From Mesorhizobium loti (GTDB lineage Bacteria > Pseudomonadota > Alphaproteobacteria > Rhizobiales > Rhizobiaceae): a stretch of 64,000 nucleotides of DNA. The position numbers were made by a program, and so were the translations under genes. The notes beneath the pieces are model-generated. The model was not told the DNA's origin. It saw only the letters and a program-made list of their open reading frames with translations, and searched no databases. Position 1 is the first letter of the stretch. Every line of letters begins with the position of its first letter. Positions 41,782-50,114 of the stretch are shown here, piece by piece. The DNA lies in assembly GCF_001510895.1 (NCBI RefSeq), contig NZ_LPWA01000068.1, positions 1-64,000 on the forward strand, given 5' to 3'.

Positions 41782-42920
41782 AACTCACCACCACCAAGCG
41801 GCTGGAACGGCTGCACGACCGTTATGTCAACGGCGATTTGAGCCGCCGCACTTTCCTGAGCCTGACCGCCGCCGCCGCGGCCTCGGCCGGCCTCTCCATG
41901 CCCTGGATGAGCCGGGCGCTCGCCGCGGTCGAGCAGGTCCGCTTCGACGGCTGGGGCGGAACGGTGCAGGACGCGATCGACAAATATGCCTTCCAGCCCT
42001 ACACGGCCAAGACCAAGATCAAGGTGGTTCAGGGCACGTTCGGCGACGAGAACGAGATCATCACCAAGATCAAGACGGCGAAGCCCGGCGACTTCCAGAT
42101 CGTCCATTCGTCCGGTGTCAACTACTATATCAAATACATCAATGCCGGGATGAATTCGGAGATCAACGAGGCCAACATTCCCAACATGGCGAATGTGCTG
42201 CAGCCGATGATCGAGCCGTTCCGCAAGCTGACGCCAAAGCTCTCGGCCGTGCCTTACGACTACGGCACCACCGGCATCGCCTACAACACCAAGGTGATCT
42301 CGCCGGAGGAGGCGAAGGAGAAAGGCGCCGGCTTGCTGCTCGACAAGAAATATGCCGGCAAGGTCGGCGGCTATGCCGACATGACCACGCGGGTCTGGTA
42401 CGCGGCCCTGGCCACCGGGCAGGATCCCAACAACATCAAGGACATGGACACGATCTGGGCCAAGGTGCGCGAGACGCGCGACCTCGCCAAGAAGTTCTGG
42501 AGCTCCGGTGCGGAGCTGATGGACCTGCTCTCCAAGGGCGAGATCGTGGTGACCGATGCCTGGTCGGGCCGCGTCGCCGCCTTGCAGGACCAGGGTCATC
42601 CGATCGGCTACCTCGATCCGGCCGGCTCCTACGCCTGGATGGAGGACATGCTGATCCTGAAGGGCTCGCCGATGGCCGAATGCGAGGAGCTGATCAATTT
42701 CATGCTCGATCCGGCGACCTCCATCGCGGTGGCCGAGGGCCAGAGCTATCCGCCGTCGCTCGACCCGACCAAGGTCAAGCTCACCGAGAAGATCGAGAAG
42801 CTGCCGGCCTTCGACAAGACCGGCTCGATGAAGGCGCTGACCTTCGCCGATCCGGTCTATTGGGCGACCAACGAGGACGCCTGGACCAAGCAGTGGGACA
42901 GGATCGCGAAAGGTGCCTGA
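41778..42920 (+). CDS. Polyamine-type ABC transporter substrate-binding protein (PotD-like), Tat-exported
   Basis: 380 residues. A twin-arginine signal SRRTFLSLTAAAAASAGLSM (22-41) replaces the usual Sec signal, suggesting export after folding. The mature protein is of the PotD/PotF type: VEQVRFDGWGGTVQDAIDKY, AVPYDYGTTGIAYNT and INFMLDPATSIAVAEGQSYP. The ligand could be a polyamine, but related proteins bind other small amines, so specificity is open. The gene overlaps its neighbours on both sides, so the four genes are one tight operon. Confidence 0.88.
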   Translation: MKLTTTKRLERLHDRYVNGDLSRRTFLSLTAAAAASAGLSMPWMSRALAAVEQVRFDGWGGTVQDAIDKYAFQPYTAKTKIKVVQGTFGDENEIITKIKTAKPGDFQIVHSSGVNYYIKYINAGMNSEINEANIPNMANVLQPMIEPFRKLTPKLSAVPYDYGTTGIAYNTKVISPEEAKEKGAGLLLDKKYAGKVGGYADMTTRVWYAALATGQDPNNIKDMDTIWAKVRETRDLAKKFWSSGAELMDLLSKGEIVVTDAWSGRVAALQDQGHPIGYLDPAGSYAWMEDMLILKGSPMAECEELINFMLDPATSIAVAEGQSYPPSLDPTKVKLTEKIEKLPAFDKTGSMKALTFADPVYWATNEDAWTKQWDRIAKGA

Positions 42921-44079
42921 CAGCCGCGTATCGTCATCAGCCCCCCGGCCGGTCTCGGCCGGGGCACCCTCCCCCACCGCGGTCTCCGGCATGGGCGCGG
43001 AGAAGCCGGCGGTCGAGTTCCGCGACATCGACATCGCCTACGGCAAGTTCGTCGCGGTGCGCGATTTTTCGCTGTCGATCCGCAAGGGCAGCTTCGTCAC
43101 GCTGCTTGGGCCGTCGGGCTGTGGCAAGACGACGATCCTGCGCTCCATCGCCGGGCTGGTCGACATATCGGGCGGCCAGATCATGATCGATGGGCGCCGG
43201 GTCGACGACGTGCCGATCTACAAGCGCAACATCGGGCTGGTGTTCCAGAGCTATGCGCTGTTCCCGCACAAGACCGTGTTCGACAATGTCGCCTTCGGCC
43301 TGAAATACCGCAACGTGCCGAAGCCGGAGATCGCGCGTAAAGTGGGCCAGGCGCTCGACATGGTGCGGCTGCCGGGCAGCGAGAAGAAACTGCCCTCGCA
43401 ATTGTCGGGCGGCCAGCAGCAGCGCATCGCGCTGGCGCGGGCCATCGTCTTCGAGCCGCAGGTGCTTTTGCTCGACGAGCCGCTGTCGGCGCTCGACGCC
43501 AATATGCGCGAGGAAATGCGCGTCGAGATCAAGAAGATCCAGAAGGCAACCGGCATCACCGCCATCTTCGTCACGCACGACCAGGAAGAAGCGCTTTCGA
43601 TGTCGGACCGCATCGTGGTGATGAACGCGGGCTCGGTGGAACAGATCGGCACGCCGGAGGAGGTCTACGAGCGGCCCGCCACCGCCTTCGTCGCCGATTT
43701 CCTCGGCAAGGCCAACATGCTTGCCGGCATGGTGAGCAAAACCGGCGGACAGACCGCGGTCACGCTTGCCGCCGGCCAGACGGTCAATGTGACGTCGCCG
43801 CGGCCGCTGGCGCAGGGAAGCAAGGTCATCGTCGTGGTCCGGCCGCAAAAACTGTCGGTCGGCGCCGTGGCGGGCGCGAACCGGCTGTCCGGCCGCGTCG
43901 TCTCGGCCTCCTATCTCGGAGGCAGCGCCATCTACGAGATCGACATCGGCGGCGGCACGAACATCCGCGCCAACGCGCCGATCAACGGCCGTGTCGTTCG
44001 CGAGGGCGAGGCGATAGAGGTCGGGTTCGATCCGGGCGGCTGCGTTCTGCTGGACGAGAGCGGCCGCCGAATTTCGTAA
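42913..44079 (+). CDS. Polyamine-type ABC transporter ATP-binding protein (PotA-like)
   Basis: 388 residues. ATPase domain with Walker A GPSGCGKTT (about 66-74), Q-loop LVFQSYALFPH, signature LSGGQQQRIALARA, Walker B VLLLDEPLSALD and H-loop VTHDQEEAL. The C-terminal TOBE domain (about 270-380) includes VVVRPQKLSVG. It has a 25-residue Ser/Pro-rich N-terminal extension (SSAPRPVSAGAPSPTAVSGM) before the usual start; an internal ATG at residue 28 (MGAEKPAVEF) could be the true one. It powers the importer encoded upstream. Confidence 0.88.
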   Translation: MPDSRVSSSAPRPVSAGAPSPTAVSGMGAEKPAVEFRDIDIAYGKFVAVRDFSLSIRKGSFVTLLGPSGCGKTTILRSIAGLVDISGGQIMIDGRRVDDVPIYKRNIGLVFQSYALFPHKTVFDNVAFGLKYRNVPKPEIARKVGQALDMVRLPGSEKKLPSQLSGGQQQRIALARAIVFEPQVLLLDEPLSALDANMREEMRVEIKKIQKATGITAIFVTHDQEEALSMSDRIVVMNAGSVEQIGTPEEVYERPATAFVADFLGKANMLAGMVSKTGGQTAVTLAAGQTVNVTSPRPLAQGSKVIVVVRPQKLSVGAVAGANRLSGRVVSASYLGGSAIYEIDIGGGTNIRANAPINGRVVREGEAIEVGFDPGGCVLLDESGRRIS

Positions 44080-44313
44080 GACGCCACCTTCTCCTGGAGA
44101 TTGCTCCATCAACAGCCAAGCCCCGCTTCACCGCCCGGCTCGCTGCCTTGCGAGCTATGAGCGACGTACTCGTCAAACGCCCCCGGTCGGCACCTCAGAC
44201 ACAATTCAGAAACACACCAGAAAAACTCCAGAAATCGTTCGGGCGTAGAATTGAGCGAGAGGGTCGGTCATCGGCTGCAGCGCTGCAGCACTTGTTCGGA
44301 TTGGCGACAAGCG

Positions 44314-44655
44314 ATGCAAAGGTTCTCGATCAGCTTGATGGGTGTGTTGCTCGGCATGTCGCTCATCACCGGCCCGGTTGAAGCTGGTGAGGCAAAGGTC
44401 GCGACCACTCGGACCGAGCGCTGCACCAATCTCAGCCGCCAAGTTGACGAAGCTCTCGAAACCCATGCCGCGGCAACGCAGGTCACCGCGGCGAAAGCAC
44501 TGCAAAGAAAGGGAAACCGGTTCTGCGCCAACAAGAAGCAGGCACAGGGAATCCGGATGCTCGCGAACGCTTTGAAGCTGCTTGGCGTTACGCCGATCGA
44601 TCCCGATGCAGTGACACCCAAAACCGACCTGCACAGTAAGGAGAAAAAGCCATGA
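44314..44655 (+). CDS. Small secreted hypothetical protein
   Basis: A protein of 113 residues. A signal peptide (MQRFSISLMGVLLGMSLITG, cleavage VEA-GE) is followed by a helical, basic domain with two Cys (ERCTNLSRQVDEALETHAAA and KGNRFCANKKQAQGIRML) that may form a disulfide. ATG 44314 is chosen because it starts the signal peptide; no strong Shine-Dalgarno is seen. It overlaps the next gene by 4 bases. Function unknown. Confidence 0.65.
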   Translation: MQRFSISLMGVLLGMSLITGPVEAGEAKVATTRTERCTNLSRQVDEALETHAAATQVTAAKALQRKGNRFCANKKQAQGIRMLANALKLLGVTPIDPDAVTPKTDLHSKEKKP

Positions 44656-44924
44656 AAAAGTCCCTCCTTTCCGCCTTAGGTCTGACTGTTGCTCTCGCCT
44701 TCGCCATGCCGGCCCTCGGCAACGCAGCCGCCACGACCGCCGCTCCAGCGGCTTCGGCCACGACCGCCGCTCCGGCGAAGGCTGCCCCGAAGAAGGTTGC
44801 CGCCAAGAAGGTCTGCAAGGTGACCAAGACGCACAAGTGCCCGGTGAAGCACAAGAAGCACGCTGCGAAGGCCGCGGCCAAGACAGCAGCTCCCGCAACG
44901 GCAGCGCCCAAAACATCTTATTGA
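44652..44924 (+). CDS. Secreted Lys/Ala-rich small protein
   Basis: A protein of 90 residues. Signal peptide MKKSLLSALGLTVALAFAMP (cleavage after GNA), then an Ala/Thr/Pro-rich tract (TTAAPAASATTAAPAKAAP) and a strongly basic core with two Cys (KKVCKVTKTHKCPVKHKKHA). GTAAGGAG precedes the ATG. A strong terminator follows 19 bases after the stop, so it is the last gene of a two-gene unit. The composition suggests binding to polyanions such as polysaccharide or nucleic acid, but this is inference. Confidence 0.7.
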   Translation: MKKSLLSALGLTVALAFAMPALGNAAATTAAPAASATTAAPAKAAPKKVAAKKVCKVTKTHKCPVKHKKHAAKAAAKTAAPATAAPKTSY

Positions 44925-44942
44925 GACTCCGCTGTACCATCA

Positions 44943-44976
44943 GAAGGCCGTTCCATCGCCCGGAACGGCCTTTTTC
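44943..44976 (+). terminator. Rho-independent terminator
   Basis: AAGGCCGTTCC (44944-44954) pairs perfectly with GGAACGGCCTT (44962-44972) over a 7-base loop, running into TTTTT. Confidence 0.85.
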
Positions 44977-45073
44977 CTGAGCAAAGCGATCAACTTCTGA
45001 TTGGACACGCGACGGAGCGGTGACTGCGCGGGTACAGTCGACCACGACAATCAAGATATTCGTCCGTCCCGCA

Positions 45074-45179
45074 CCAAAGCGCGTCGCGCAGACCCGGGTT
45101 CAGGCGACGCGCTTTAGTCTTTGTTTCGATGCATGTCGTCCTCCCAAAACCGCTGCGCACTTTTGGGCGACATGCAATA
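45074..45179. repeat. Family B palindromic repeat, full copy
   Basis: Hairpin 1: AAAGCGCGTCGC (45076-45087) with GCGACGCGCTTT (45104-45115). Hairpin 2: GCATGTCG (45131-45138) with CGACATGC (45168-45175), enclosing CCCAAAACCG...CACTTTTGGG. It matches 58662-58770 and, partly, 45353-45443. Confidence 0.8.
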
Positions 45180-45352
45180 GGACCATTGCTCGGAGACACC
45201 CGACCTCTGCTGCAATTGCCGAATCGCCGGCAAACGAACACTTTCCCCTTGCGCCGGCTACCCCGCCCCCCAGCCCAACGCCGGCGCACAGCCCGGCTTG
45301 CTGCCATGTGCCGATTTTATCCGCCAAAGCAGGCCGGGCTATTTGAACCGTG

Positions 45353-45443
45353 TCGTGTCGAAACGGATCCAGGCGACGCGCTTCAAGTCTCTTGTTTTTA
45401 TGCCTGTCGTTCTCCAAAACCGTGCGCACTTTTGGCGAAAACC
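45353..45443. repeat. Family B palindromic repeat, degenerate copy
   Basis: AACGGATCCAGGCGACGCGCTT then CTCTTGTTTTTATGCCTGTCG and CCAAAACCGTGCGCACTTTTGG. The left arm of hairpin 1 is missing and hairpin 2 has mutations. The stretch 44980-45506 contains this, the full copy at 45074, and no supported gene. Confidence 0.65.
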
Positions 45444-45506
45444 GCTGGACGGCTGGAAACCGCCGGTCATGCAGCGCATGTCATGGCCCGGCCTGCGAGG
45501 TGCCGC

Positions 45507-46445
45507 ATGGAAACTCTTGGCACGACTGAGCTCAGGCTGATGCAGGGGCTGGCCCAGGAGGTGACCGCATGGCGGCCGGAGCTGCTCAACGGCGACGCGA
45601 CCGTCGGTGAACTGGCCTGGGTCTGGGCCAAGGATTTCGACGCGCTCAACCGGTTCTGGCGGCACCGTTTGTGGTTCGCCGGCGGGCGGCTCGCTGCGTG
45701 GGGGTGGGCGCATCTGCCTTACCAGCTGCCGCGCGACGACGGGACGTTGCGCGAGAGCAAGACGGCTAACCTGCTTTGGCAGGCACATCCGGACAGCGCG
45801 GCGCTGCTCTCCGAGATCCTGGACTGGTACGACGATGTGGCCGGCGGCGGCGATCGGCTGCTGACCGTGCAGTCCGCCGACGCCCAAGCGCAGGCAATCG
45901 TGGCCGCGCATGGCTACGCCTTCGACGCGAAAGCCGGTTCGGACAACGGCCCCTGGGTGCAGTTCAATATGCGGGAACTGACGGATGTGCCGGACCCGGC
46001 GCTGCCCGATGGTTTTCGGTTCCTGGCAGCGCAGGACGTTCCGGCCGCGGACGCGGTCAATGCGCATCGGGCCGCGTGGCATACATCCAGCTTCACCGAG
46101 GGGGCGTTCGAGCGGGTGCGGCGGACCTGGCCGTATCGAGCCGACCTGCATGTGCTGATCGCCGCGCCCGACGGCACACTGGCGGCGACCGCGATCATCT
46201 GGCTGGACGAGGCGACGCAAACCGCCGAATTCGAGCCCGTCGGCACCCACCGTGATTTTCGGCGGCGCGGGCTGGGCACCGCCCTGCAGCTCCACGGCAT
46301 GCAGCTGGCAAGGAGCGCCGGCGCGAAGCGCATGCTGGTCGCCTGCCTCGGCGCGCCGGCGCACCCCGAGGCCCGCAACATGTATTACGGCGTCGGCTTT
46401 CGCCCGTTGACCCGCGACCTGCCGCAGATCAAGGTCGCGCGATAG
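45507..46445 (+). CDS. GNAT-family N-acetyltransferase
   Basis: A protein of 312 residues. The C-terminal GNAT domain (about 165-310) has the acetyl-CoA loop THRDFRRRGLGTALQLHGMQ and the following LGAPAHPEARNMYYGVGFRP. The N-terminal 160 residues look like a second, degenerate GNAT repeat (METLGTTELRLMQGLAQEVT, RLLTVQSADAQAQAIVAAHG). ATG 45507 is selected because upstream frames run through repeat B. The acceptor substrate is unknown. Single gene. Confidence 0.8.
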   Translation: METLGTTELRLMQGLAQEVTAWRPELLNGDATVGELAWVWAKDFDALNRFWRHRLWFAGGRLAAWGWAHLPYQLPRDDGTLRESKTANLLWQAHPDSAALLSEILDWYDDVAGGGDRLLTVQSADAQAQAIVAAHGYAFDAKAGSDNGPWVQFNMRELTDVPDPALPDGFRFLAAQDVPAADAVNAHRAAWHTSSFTEGAFERVRRTWPYRADLHVLIAAPDGTLAATAIIWLDEATQTAEFEPVGTHRDFRRRGLGTALQLHGMQLARSAGAKRMLVACLGAPAHPEARNMYYGVGFRPLTRDLPQIKVAR

Positions 46446-46491
46446 CAGCCGGGCCAAAATGCTCCAATCAAAAACGGCGGAACATCGAGCG

Positions 46492-47031
46492 ATGACGACC
46501 ATCTATGAGTTCGCTGTCGTTGAAGGCCAGGAATGGGTGCTCCCGGTCGACGACAGCTACTATGAGGTCTTCTTCAGCCTGGATGGAACGCCCCTGGGCA
46601 GTTGGGAGCCACCGGTCATGCGGCGCGTGTCGGAAGGCGATCCCGTCTATTCCGACTTCCCCTGGCTCGGCGAGCACGCGCCGCTCCTGCGCAAGCCGGC
46701 CGTCGACGCGCTGGAGGCACCGCTGCTTGCCTATGGCGAGCTGGTTCCGCTGCGCGGCGAAAAGGTCTGGCTCTTCAACGTGACCAAAGTGATCGACGCG
46801 CTGGACAAAGAGCGCTCCGAGATCGTCTATTTCGACAACGGCGACATTCTTGCGATCGAGCAATACGCGTTCGACGTCGACAAGGTCGGGACCGCCGAGG
46901 TGTTCAAGCTGCCGATGCGGGCGTCGCCGGTGTTCGTCAACGATGTGTTCGTCGACCGGGTTCGCAAGGCAGGGCTGCGGACGGTGTCGTTCAAGCAAAG
47001 ATGGATATCGGGGGAAAGCACGGGGGATTGA
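46492..47031 (+). CDS. Hypothetical protein, faintly DUF1629/Imm-like
   Basis: A 179-residue, soluble, acidic protein. Starts MTTIYEFAVVEGQEWVLPVD; contains EAPLLAYGELVPLRGEKVWL and FNVTKVIDALDKERSE, and ends VFVDRVRKAGLRTVSFKQRW. The late motif, in which a 'V..V...GL..V.F...W' pattern follows a central beta region, recalls DUF1629-type immunity proteins of polymorphic toxin systems. The match is only by eye and no toxin gene is adjacent. It starts 46 bases after the acetyltransferase gene. Confidence 0.6.
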   Translation: MTTIYEFAVVEGQEWVLPVDDSYYEVFFSLDGTPLGSWEPPVMRRVSEGDPVYSDFPWLGEHAPLLRKPAVDALEAPLLAYGELVPLRGEKVWLFNVTKVIDALDKERSEIVYFDNGDILAIEQYAFDVDKVGTAEVFKLPMRASPVFVNDVFVDRVRKAGLRTVSFKQRWISGESTGD

Positions 47032-47133
47032 TCGCCGCCGACAGGCGCCGACGGATTCGGCGTCCGAGGAACTCAGCCCAATGGCTGGCTCGCTATGGCC
47101 TATTTCAAAAACTGCCTTCCGGCTCTGACAGAC

Positions 47134-47152
47134 CTAAAGCGACATGCTTTAG
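47134..47152. repeat. Short hairpin, B-type remnant
   Basis: CTAAAGC-GACAT-GCTTTAG is a perfect 7-bp hairpin about 100 bases after the hypothetical gene. It looks like a collapsed family B repeat (CGACATGC and CTTTA motifs). Confidence 0.5.
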
Positions 47153-47167
47153 CCGGTTGATGGCGCC

Positions 47168-47298
47168 TCAGAACTTGTAAGCCAGGCCAATCCGCACTTC
47201 ATTTATCGACAGATCGGCGTCGAAAGCGTCGAACACGCCCTCATCGGCACGGTTCGTGCCAAAATCAGTATATCGATACTCCGCGCGTCCTTGGCAAA
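47168..47298 (-). pseudogene. C-terminal remnant of an Omp25/RopB-like outer-membrane protein
   Basis: On the minus strand one frame reads RAEYRYTDFGTNRADEGVFD, AFDADLSINEVRIGLAYKF and a stop at 47168-47170. The EYRYTDFG and VRIGL.YKF strands with terminal Phe are those of the Omp25/Omp31 family of Rhizobiales. Nothing upstream continues it and no start is present, so about 80 percent of the gene is missing. Confidence 0.6.
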
Positions 47299-47335
47299 AA
47301 CAAATGCCGCTGGTTCATCGTCACTCAGTGGATTC

Positions 47336-48295
47336 CTATGCGGCGCGAGCGGGACTCGGCTTGGGCTTCAGCACCGTGGCAAGCACGATGCCGGCAACGA
47401 TGAAGGCAGCGCCGAGCAGGTCGTAGTCATGCAGGCTCTCGCCGAGCAGCAGATAGGCGAGAATGGCGACGAACATCGTCTGCAGATAGAGCAGCATGCT
47501 CGCCCTGCTCGCGCCGAGCGTCTCGACGCTGCGGTTATAGAGATAGTACATCAGGGCGCCGCCCGGACCCGCCAGATAGGCGAGCGCCAGCAGGCCGTTG
47601 GCGTTCATGGCCGAGCGTTCGTCGTTGAAGATTTCCCACAGATGGAAGGGCAACGCGACCAGCGCGCCGGCGCCGAGCAAAAGCACGACCAGCGGCAACA
47701 GCTCGATGCCGAACTTGGCACGGCGCACAAGCACGGTGTAGAGGGCCCAGCAGAAGGCGCTGCCGACGATCCACAATTCGCCGAGATTGAACCGAAGCTG
47801 CATAAGTGCCGTCAGGTTGCCATGCGCGACGATGGCCAGCATGCCGGCGAGCGCGACAGCAGCACCGAGCGACTTCCAAAGCCCGAGCGGCTCGCCAAGC
47901 ACGAACCGCGCGAGCACCATGGTCATGACCGGGGACAGCGCCATGATGATGCCGGCCGTGGTTGCGTCGGTGGCCGCGAGGCCGTGGTAGATCATGCCCT
48001 GGCAGAGCGTCAGGCCGATCGCCCCCACGGCGACGATCTCCAGGGACCGGGATTTGAGCAGCGCGATCATCGCGCCGTGATGGCGGTGCACGATCGGCAG
48101 CAGGATGGCGCAGGCGAGCGCCAGCCGCCAGAAGCAGAGCCCCCATGGCGGCATCTCCGGCGCCACCCATTTGGCCGCGATATAGACGCCGGCCGAAAGA
48201 AGCCAGCACAGCACCGCGGCTGGATAACCGGCCAGCGGGGGGATCGAGGCGACGGCAGGCTGCTCCGCGTGATGTGCTATCGGCACTGCCTGCAT
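47336..48295 (-). CDS. EamA/DMT-family transporter
   Basis: A 319-residue inner-membrane protein with ten spans in two EamA repeats (GYPAAVLCWLLSAGVYIAAK, ATDATTAGIIMALSPVMTMV, FNLGELWIVGSAFCWALYTV, LLYLQTMFVAILAYLLLGES). It is a drug/metabolite exporter of unknown substrate. Start: ATG 48295 with GGGGGG about 10 bases upstream; ATG 48313 is an alternative. The frame upstream of these is Arg-rich and non-coding. An Omp25 remnant lies just downstream. Confidence 0.82.
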   Translation of the reverse strand: MQAVPIAHHAEQPAVASIPPLAGYPAAVLCWLLSAGVYIAAKWVAPEMPPWGLCFWRLALACAILLPIVHRHHGAMIALLKSRSLEIVAVGAIGLTLCQGMIYHGLAATDATTAGIIMALSPVMTMVLARFVLGEPLGLWKSLGAAVALAGMLAIVAHGNLTALMQLRFNLGELWIVGSAFCWALYTVLVRRAKFGIELLPLVVLLLGAGALVALPFHLWEIFNDERSAMNANGLLALAYLAGPGGALMYYLYNRSVETLGASRASMLLYLQTMFVAILAYLLLGESLHDYDLLGAAFIVAGIVLATVLKPKPSPARAA

Positions 48296-48405
48296 GTCAT
48301 GCCCCCCGTCCATGACGTCAGCCCACGGACGCGGCTGAAGTATAGCATCAAGCGAGCCGGCTTGCGCGATCGCCGGGATTTGATCGAGCCCGGATTGGCC
48401 CCAGA

Positions 48406-48687
48406 TCAGTGCGGCGCGCGGCCGGACAGGTGCAGAAGCTCCCAGGTCATGCCGATACGACCGCGGAACTGTGATGCGAATTGTTCGGCTTCGACGTCCT
48501 CCAGGCCATCGTCGACGAGGGCCTCGATGCTTCGCCGCATCAAGGCGAGTTGCATCGCCCTGGCGTGTGCGGCGTCGGTCTCTCTCATGATTGCCGTGAC
48601 GTGGTAGGCGACGACAGGCTGGCCGAGGCAAGACACAAGCGTGCCGGCTTCGGCCGTCGCTGCGGTGACTGCTTCTTCGATCTGCAT
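48406..48687 (-). CDS. Small hypothetical protein
   Basis: A 93-residue soluble helical protein, MQIEEAVTAATAEAGTLVSC... then RETDAAHARAMQLALMRRSI. GAGGAGCGCCAAA precedes ATG 48687; a longer frame to 48822 lacks a ribosome binding site. No domain is recognised. It is single, convergent with nothing, and lies 110 bases before the DMT gene on the same strand. Confidence 0.6.
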   Translation of the reverse strand: MQIEEAVTAATAEAGTLVSCLGQPVVAYHVTAIMRETDAAHARAMQLALMRRSIEALVDDGLEDVEAEQFASQFRGRIGMTWELLHLSGRAPH

Positions 48688-48939
48688 TTTGGCGCTCCTC
48701 ATCAACGCTGATGACGGCGCCTCCCCGGGAGGCGACGGTGTTCCGTCGCTTCTTTCTAGTTTCAGCCGTGCTGACGACTCGCGGCCAAAATCAATATCCT
48801 CCAGGATCATATTGAAGGCCACCGGATAGTTAACTGATGGTTAACAGGAAGGCTCGCATCTTAAGCGTCGGCGCGGGAAGCCTAGCGCGTCCATACGCGC
48901 CTGACGCGGACTTCGGCTCCTGCTGCGAAAGTCCGTTTG

Positions 48940-50090
48940 TCAATGAACAGCAATGTTTCGCTCCGCCGATGGCAACAGGCGTTCCGCGCCGGGCGCGGAA
49001 ACCGGGGCGCCGTGAAAAACCCAGTCCGCCGCGATCTGTCCGATCACCGGCGCCAGTTGGATGCCGTAGCCGCCGCGCCCGCGGCGGTCACCAATGTCGG
49101 CTCGGAAGCATCGAGCGGCCCCACGAACGGGCGATGGTCGGCCGATACGGGGTAAAGGCCCGCCCAGCCCCGGCCAAGCCGCGCGCCCGGCAGATCAGGC
49201 AGTCGCTCGAGCAGGAGTTCCGCCAGCTTGACCTTCGATTGTTCCTCGCACTGGTCGTTGTAATTGTCGGGGTCCTCCGGCGCGATCGAGTCCACCTTGT
49301 GGATCTCGGCGATCAATTCGCTGCGCTTCTCATGGCGGAAATTGAGGCCGCTTCCCTCGCCGTCCACGAGATCCATGACCATCGGCATCGTGTAGTCGAG
49401 CGGCTCGTCGAGATGGATGACGACCGCCTCATGGCGCTCGGGCCAAATGTGCAGGCGCTGGCCGAAGAGCTTTGCGACCTGGGGCGTCCAGGCGCCGCTC
49501 GCATTGACCACGACATCGCAATCGATCGGATCGCCGCCGGTCTCCAGCGTGTAGCCGACGGATCGCCGCCTTACCCCGAGCAGCTTGCGATACTGGCGGA
49601 TTTCGCCGCCTTGAGCGCGGACCATCCGCGCCAGGAAATTGCACATCTCGTGAGGATCGAGAAAGCCATTGTCGGGCCCGAACAGCCCGCCCTTAAGCCC
49701 ATCGGGGTTGATATGGGGAACGAGTTGCCTGAGTTCGTTCGCGCGATAGAGGCGCGACCGCAGGCCGGCCTGTTCCTGGATTTCCGCCGACTTCGCGAAC
49801 AGCTCCATCTGCTTCTGCGTCCTTGCCAGCCGCAGGTAGCCGATATGGTTGAAGCCAAGCCCCTGGCTCTCCCATTGGCGGAAGCGGCGCAGCGAATGAA
49901 CGCGAAGCATGATCTCGAACGGATCGGTGAATTGCGATCCGACCACCCCGACCGACCTGCCGCTCGACCCGGAGGCGATCGACTGGCCGTCGAGCACGGT
50001 CACGCGCGCCCCCTGTTCGACCAGATTAAGCGCCGAGCACAATCCCAACGTGCCCGCGCCGATCACCACGACATGAGGAGAAGCTGTCAT
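48940..50090 (-). pseudogene. FAD-dependent oxidoreductase (DadA/glycine-oxidase type), frameshifted
   Basis: MTASPHVVVIGAGTLGLCSA holds the FAD dinucleotide motif (GAGTLG). VVVNASGAWTPQVAKLFGQR, GWAGLYPVSADHRPFVGPLD and EPTLVTAAGA follow the D-amino-acid oxidase-like family. The frame breaks at about 49093. Adding one G gives GGYGIQLAPVIGQIAADWVF and an end in AERNIAVH at 48940, so the repaired protein has about 383 residues. It would oxidise an amine or amino acid. It lies 24 bases after the class III aminotransferase. Confidence 0.78.
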
Positions 50091-50114
50091 CCATGGTCCT
50101 CCTGGCGGTTTGTC

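Noticed and set aside
47291..48607. 438-codon plus-strand frame opposite the DMT gene
   Set aside because: His/Arg/Gln-rich shadow of the transporter; no motifs.
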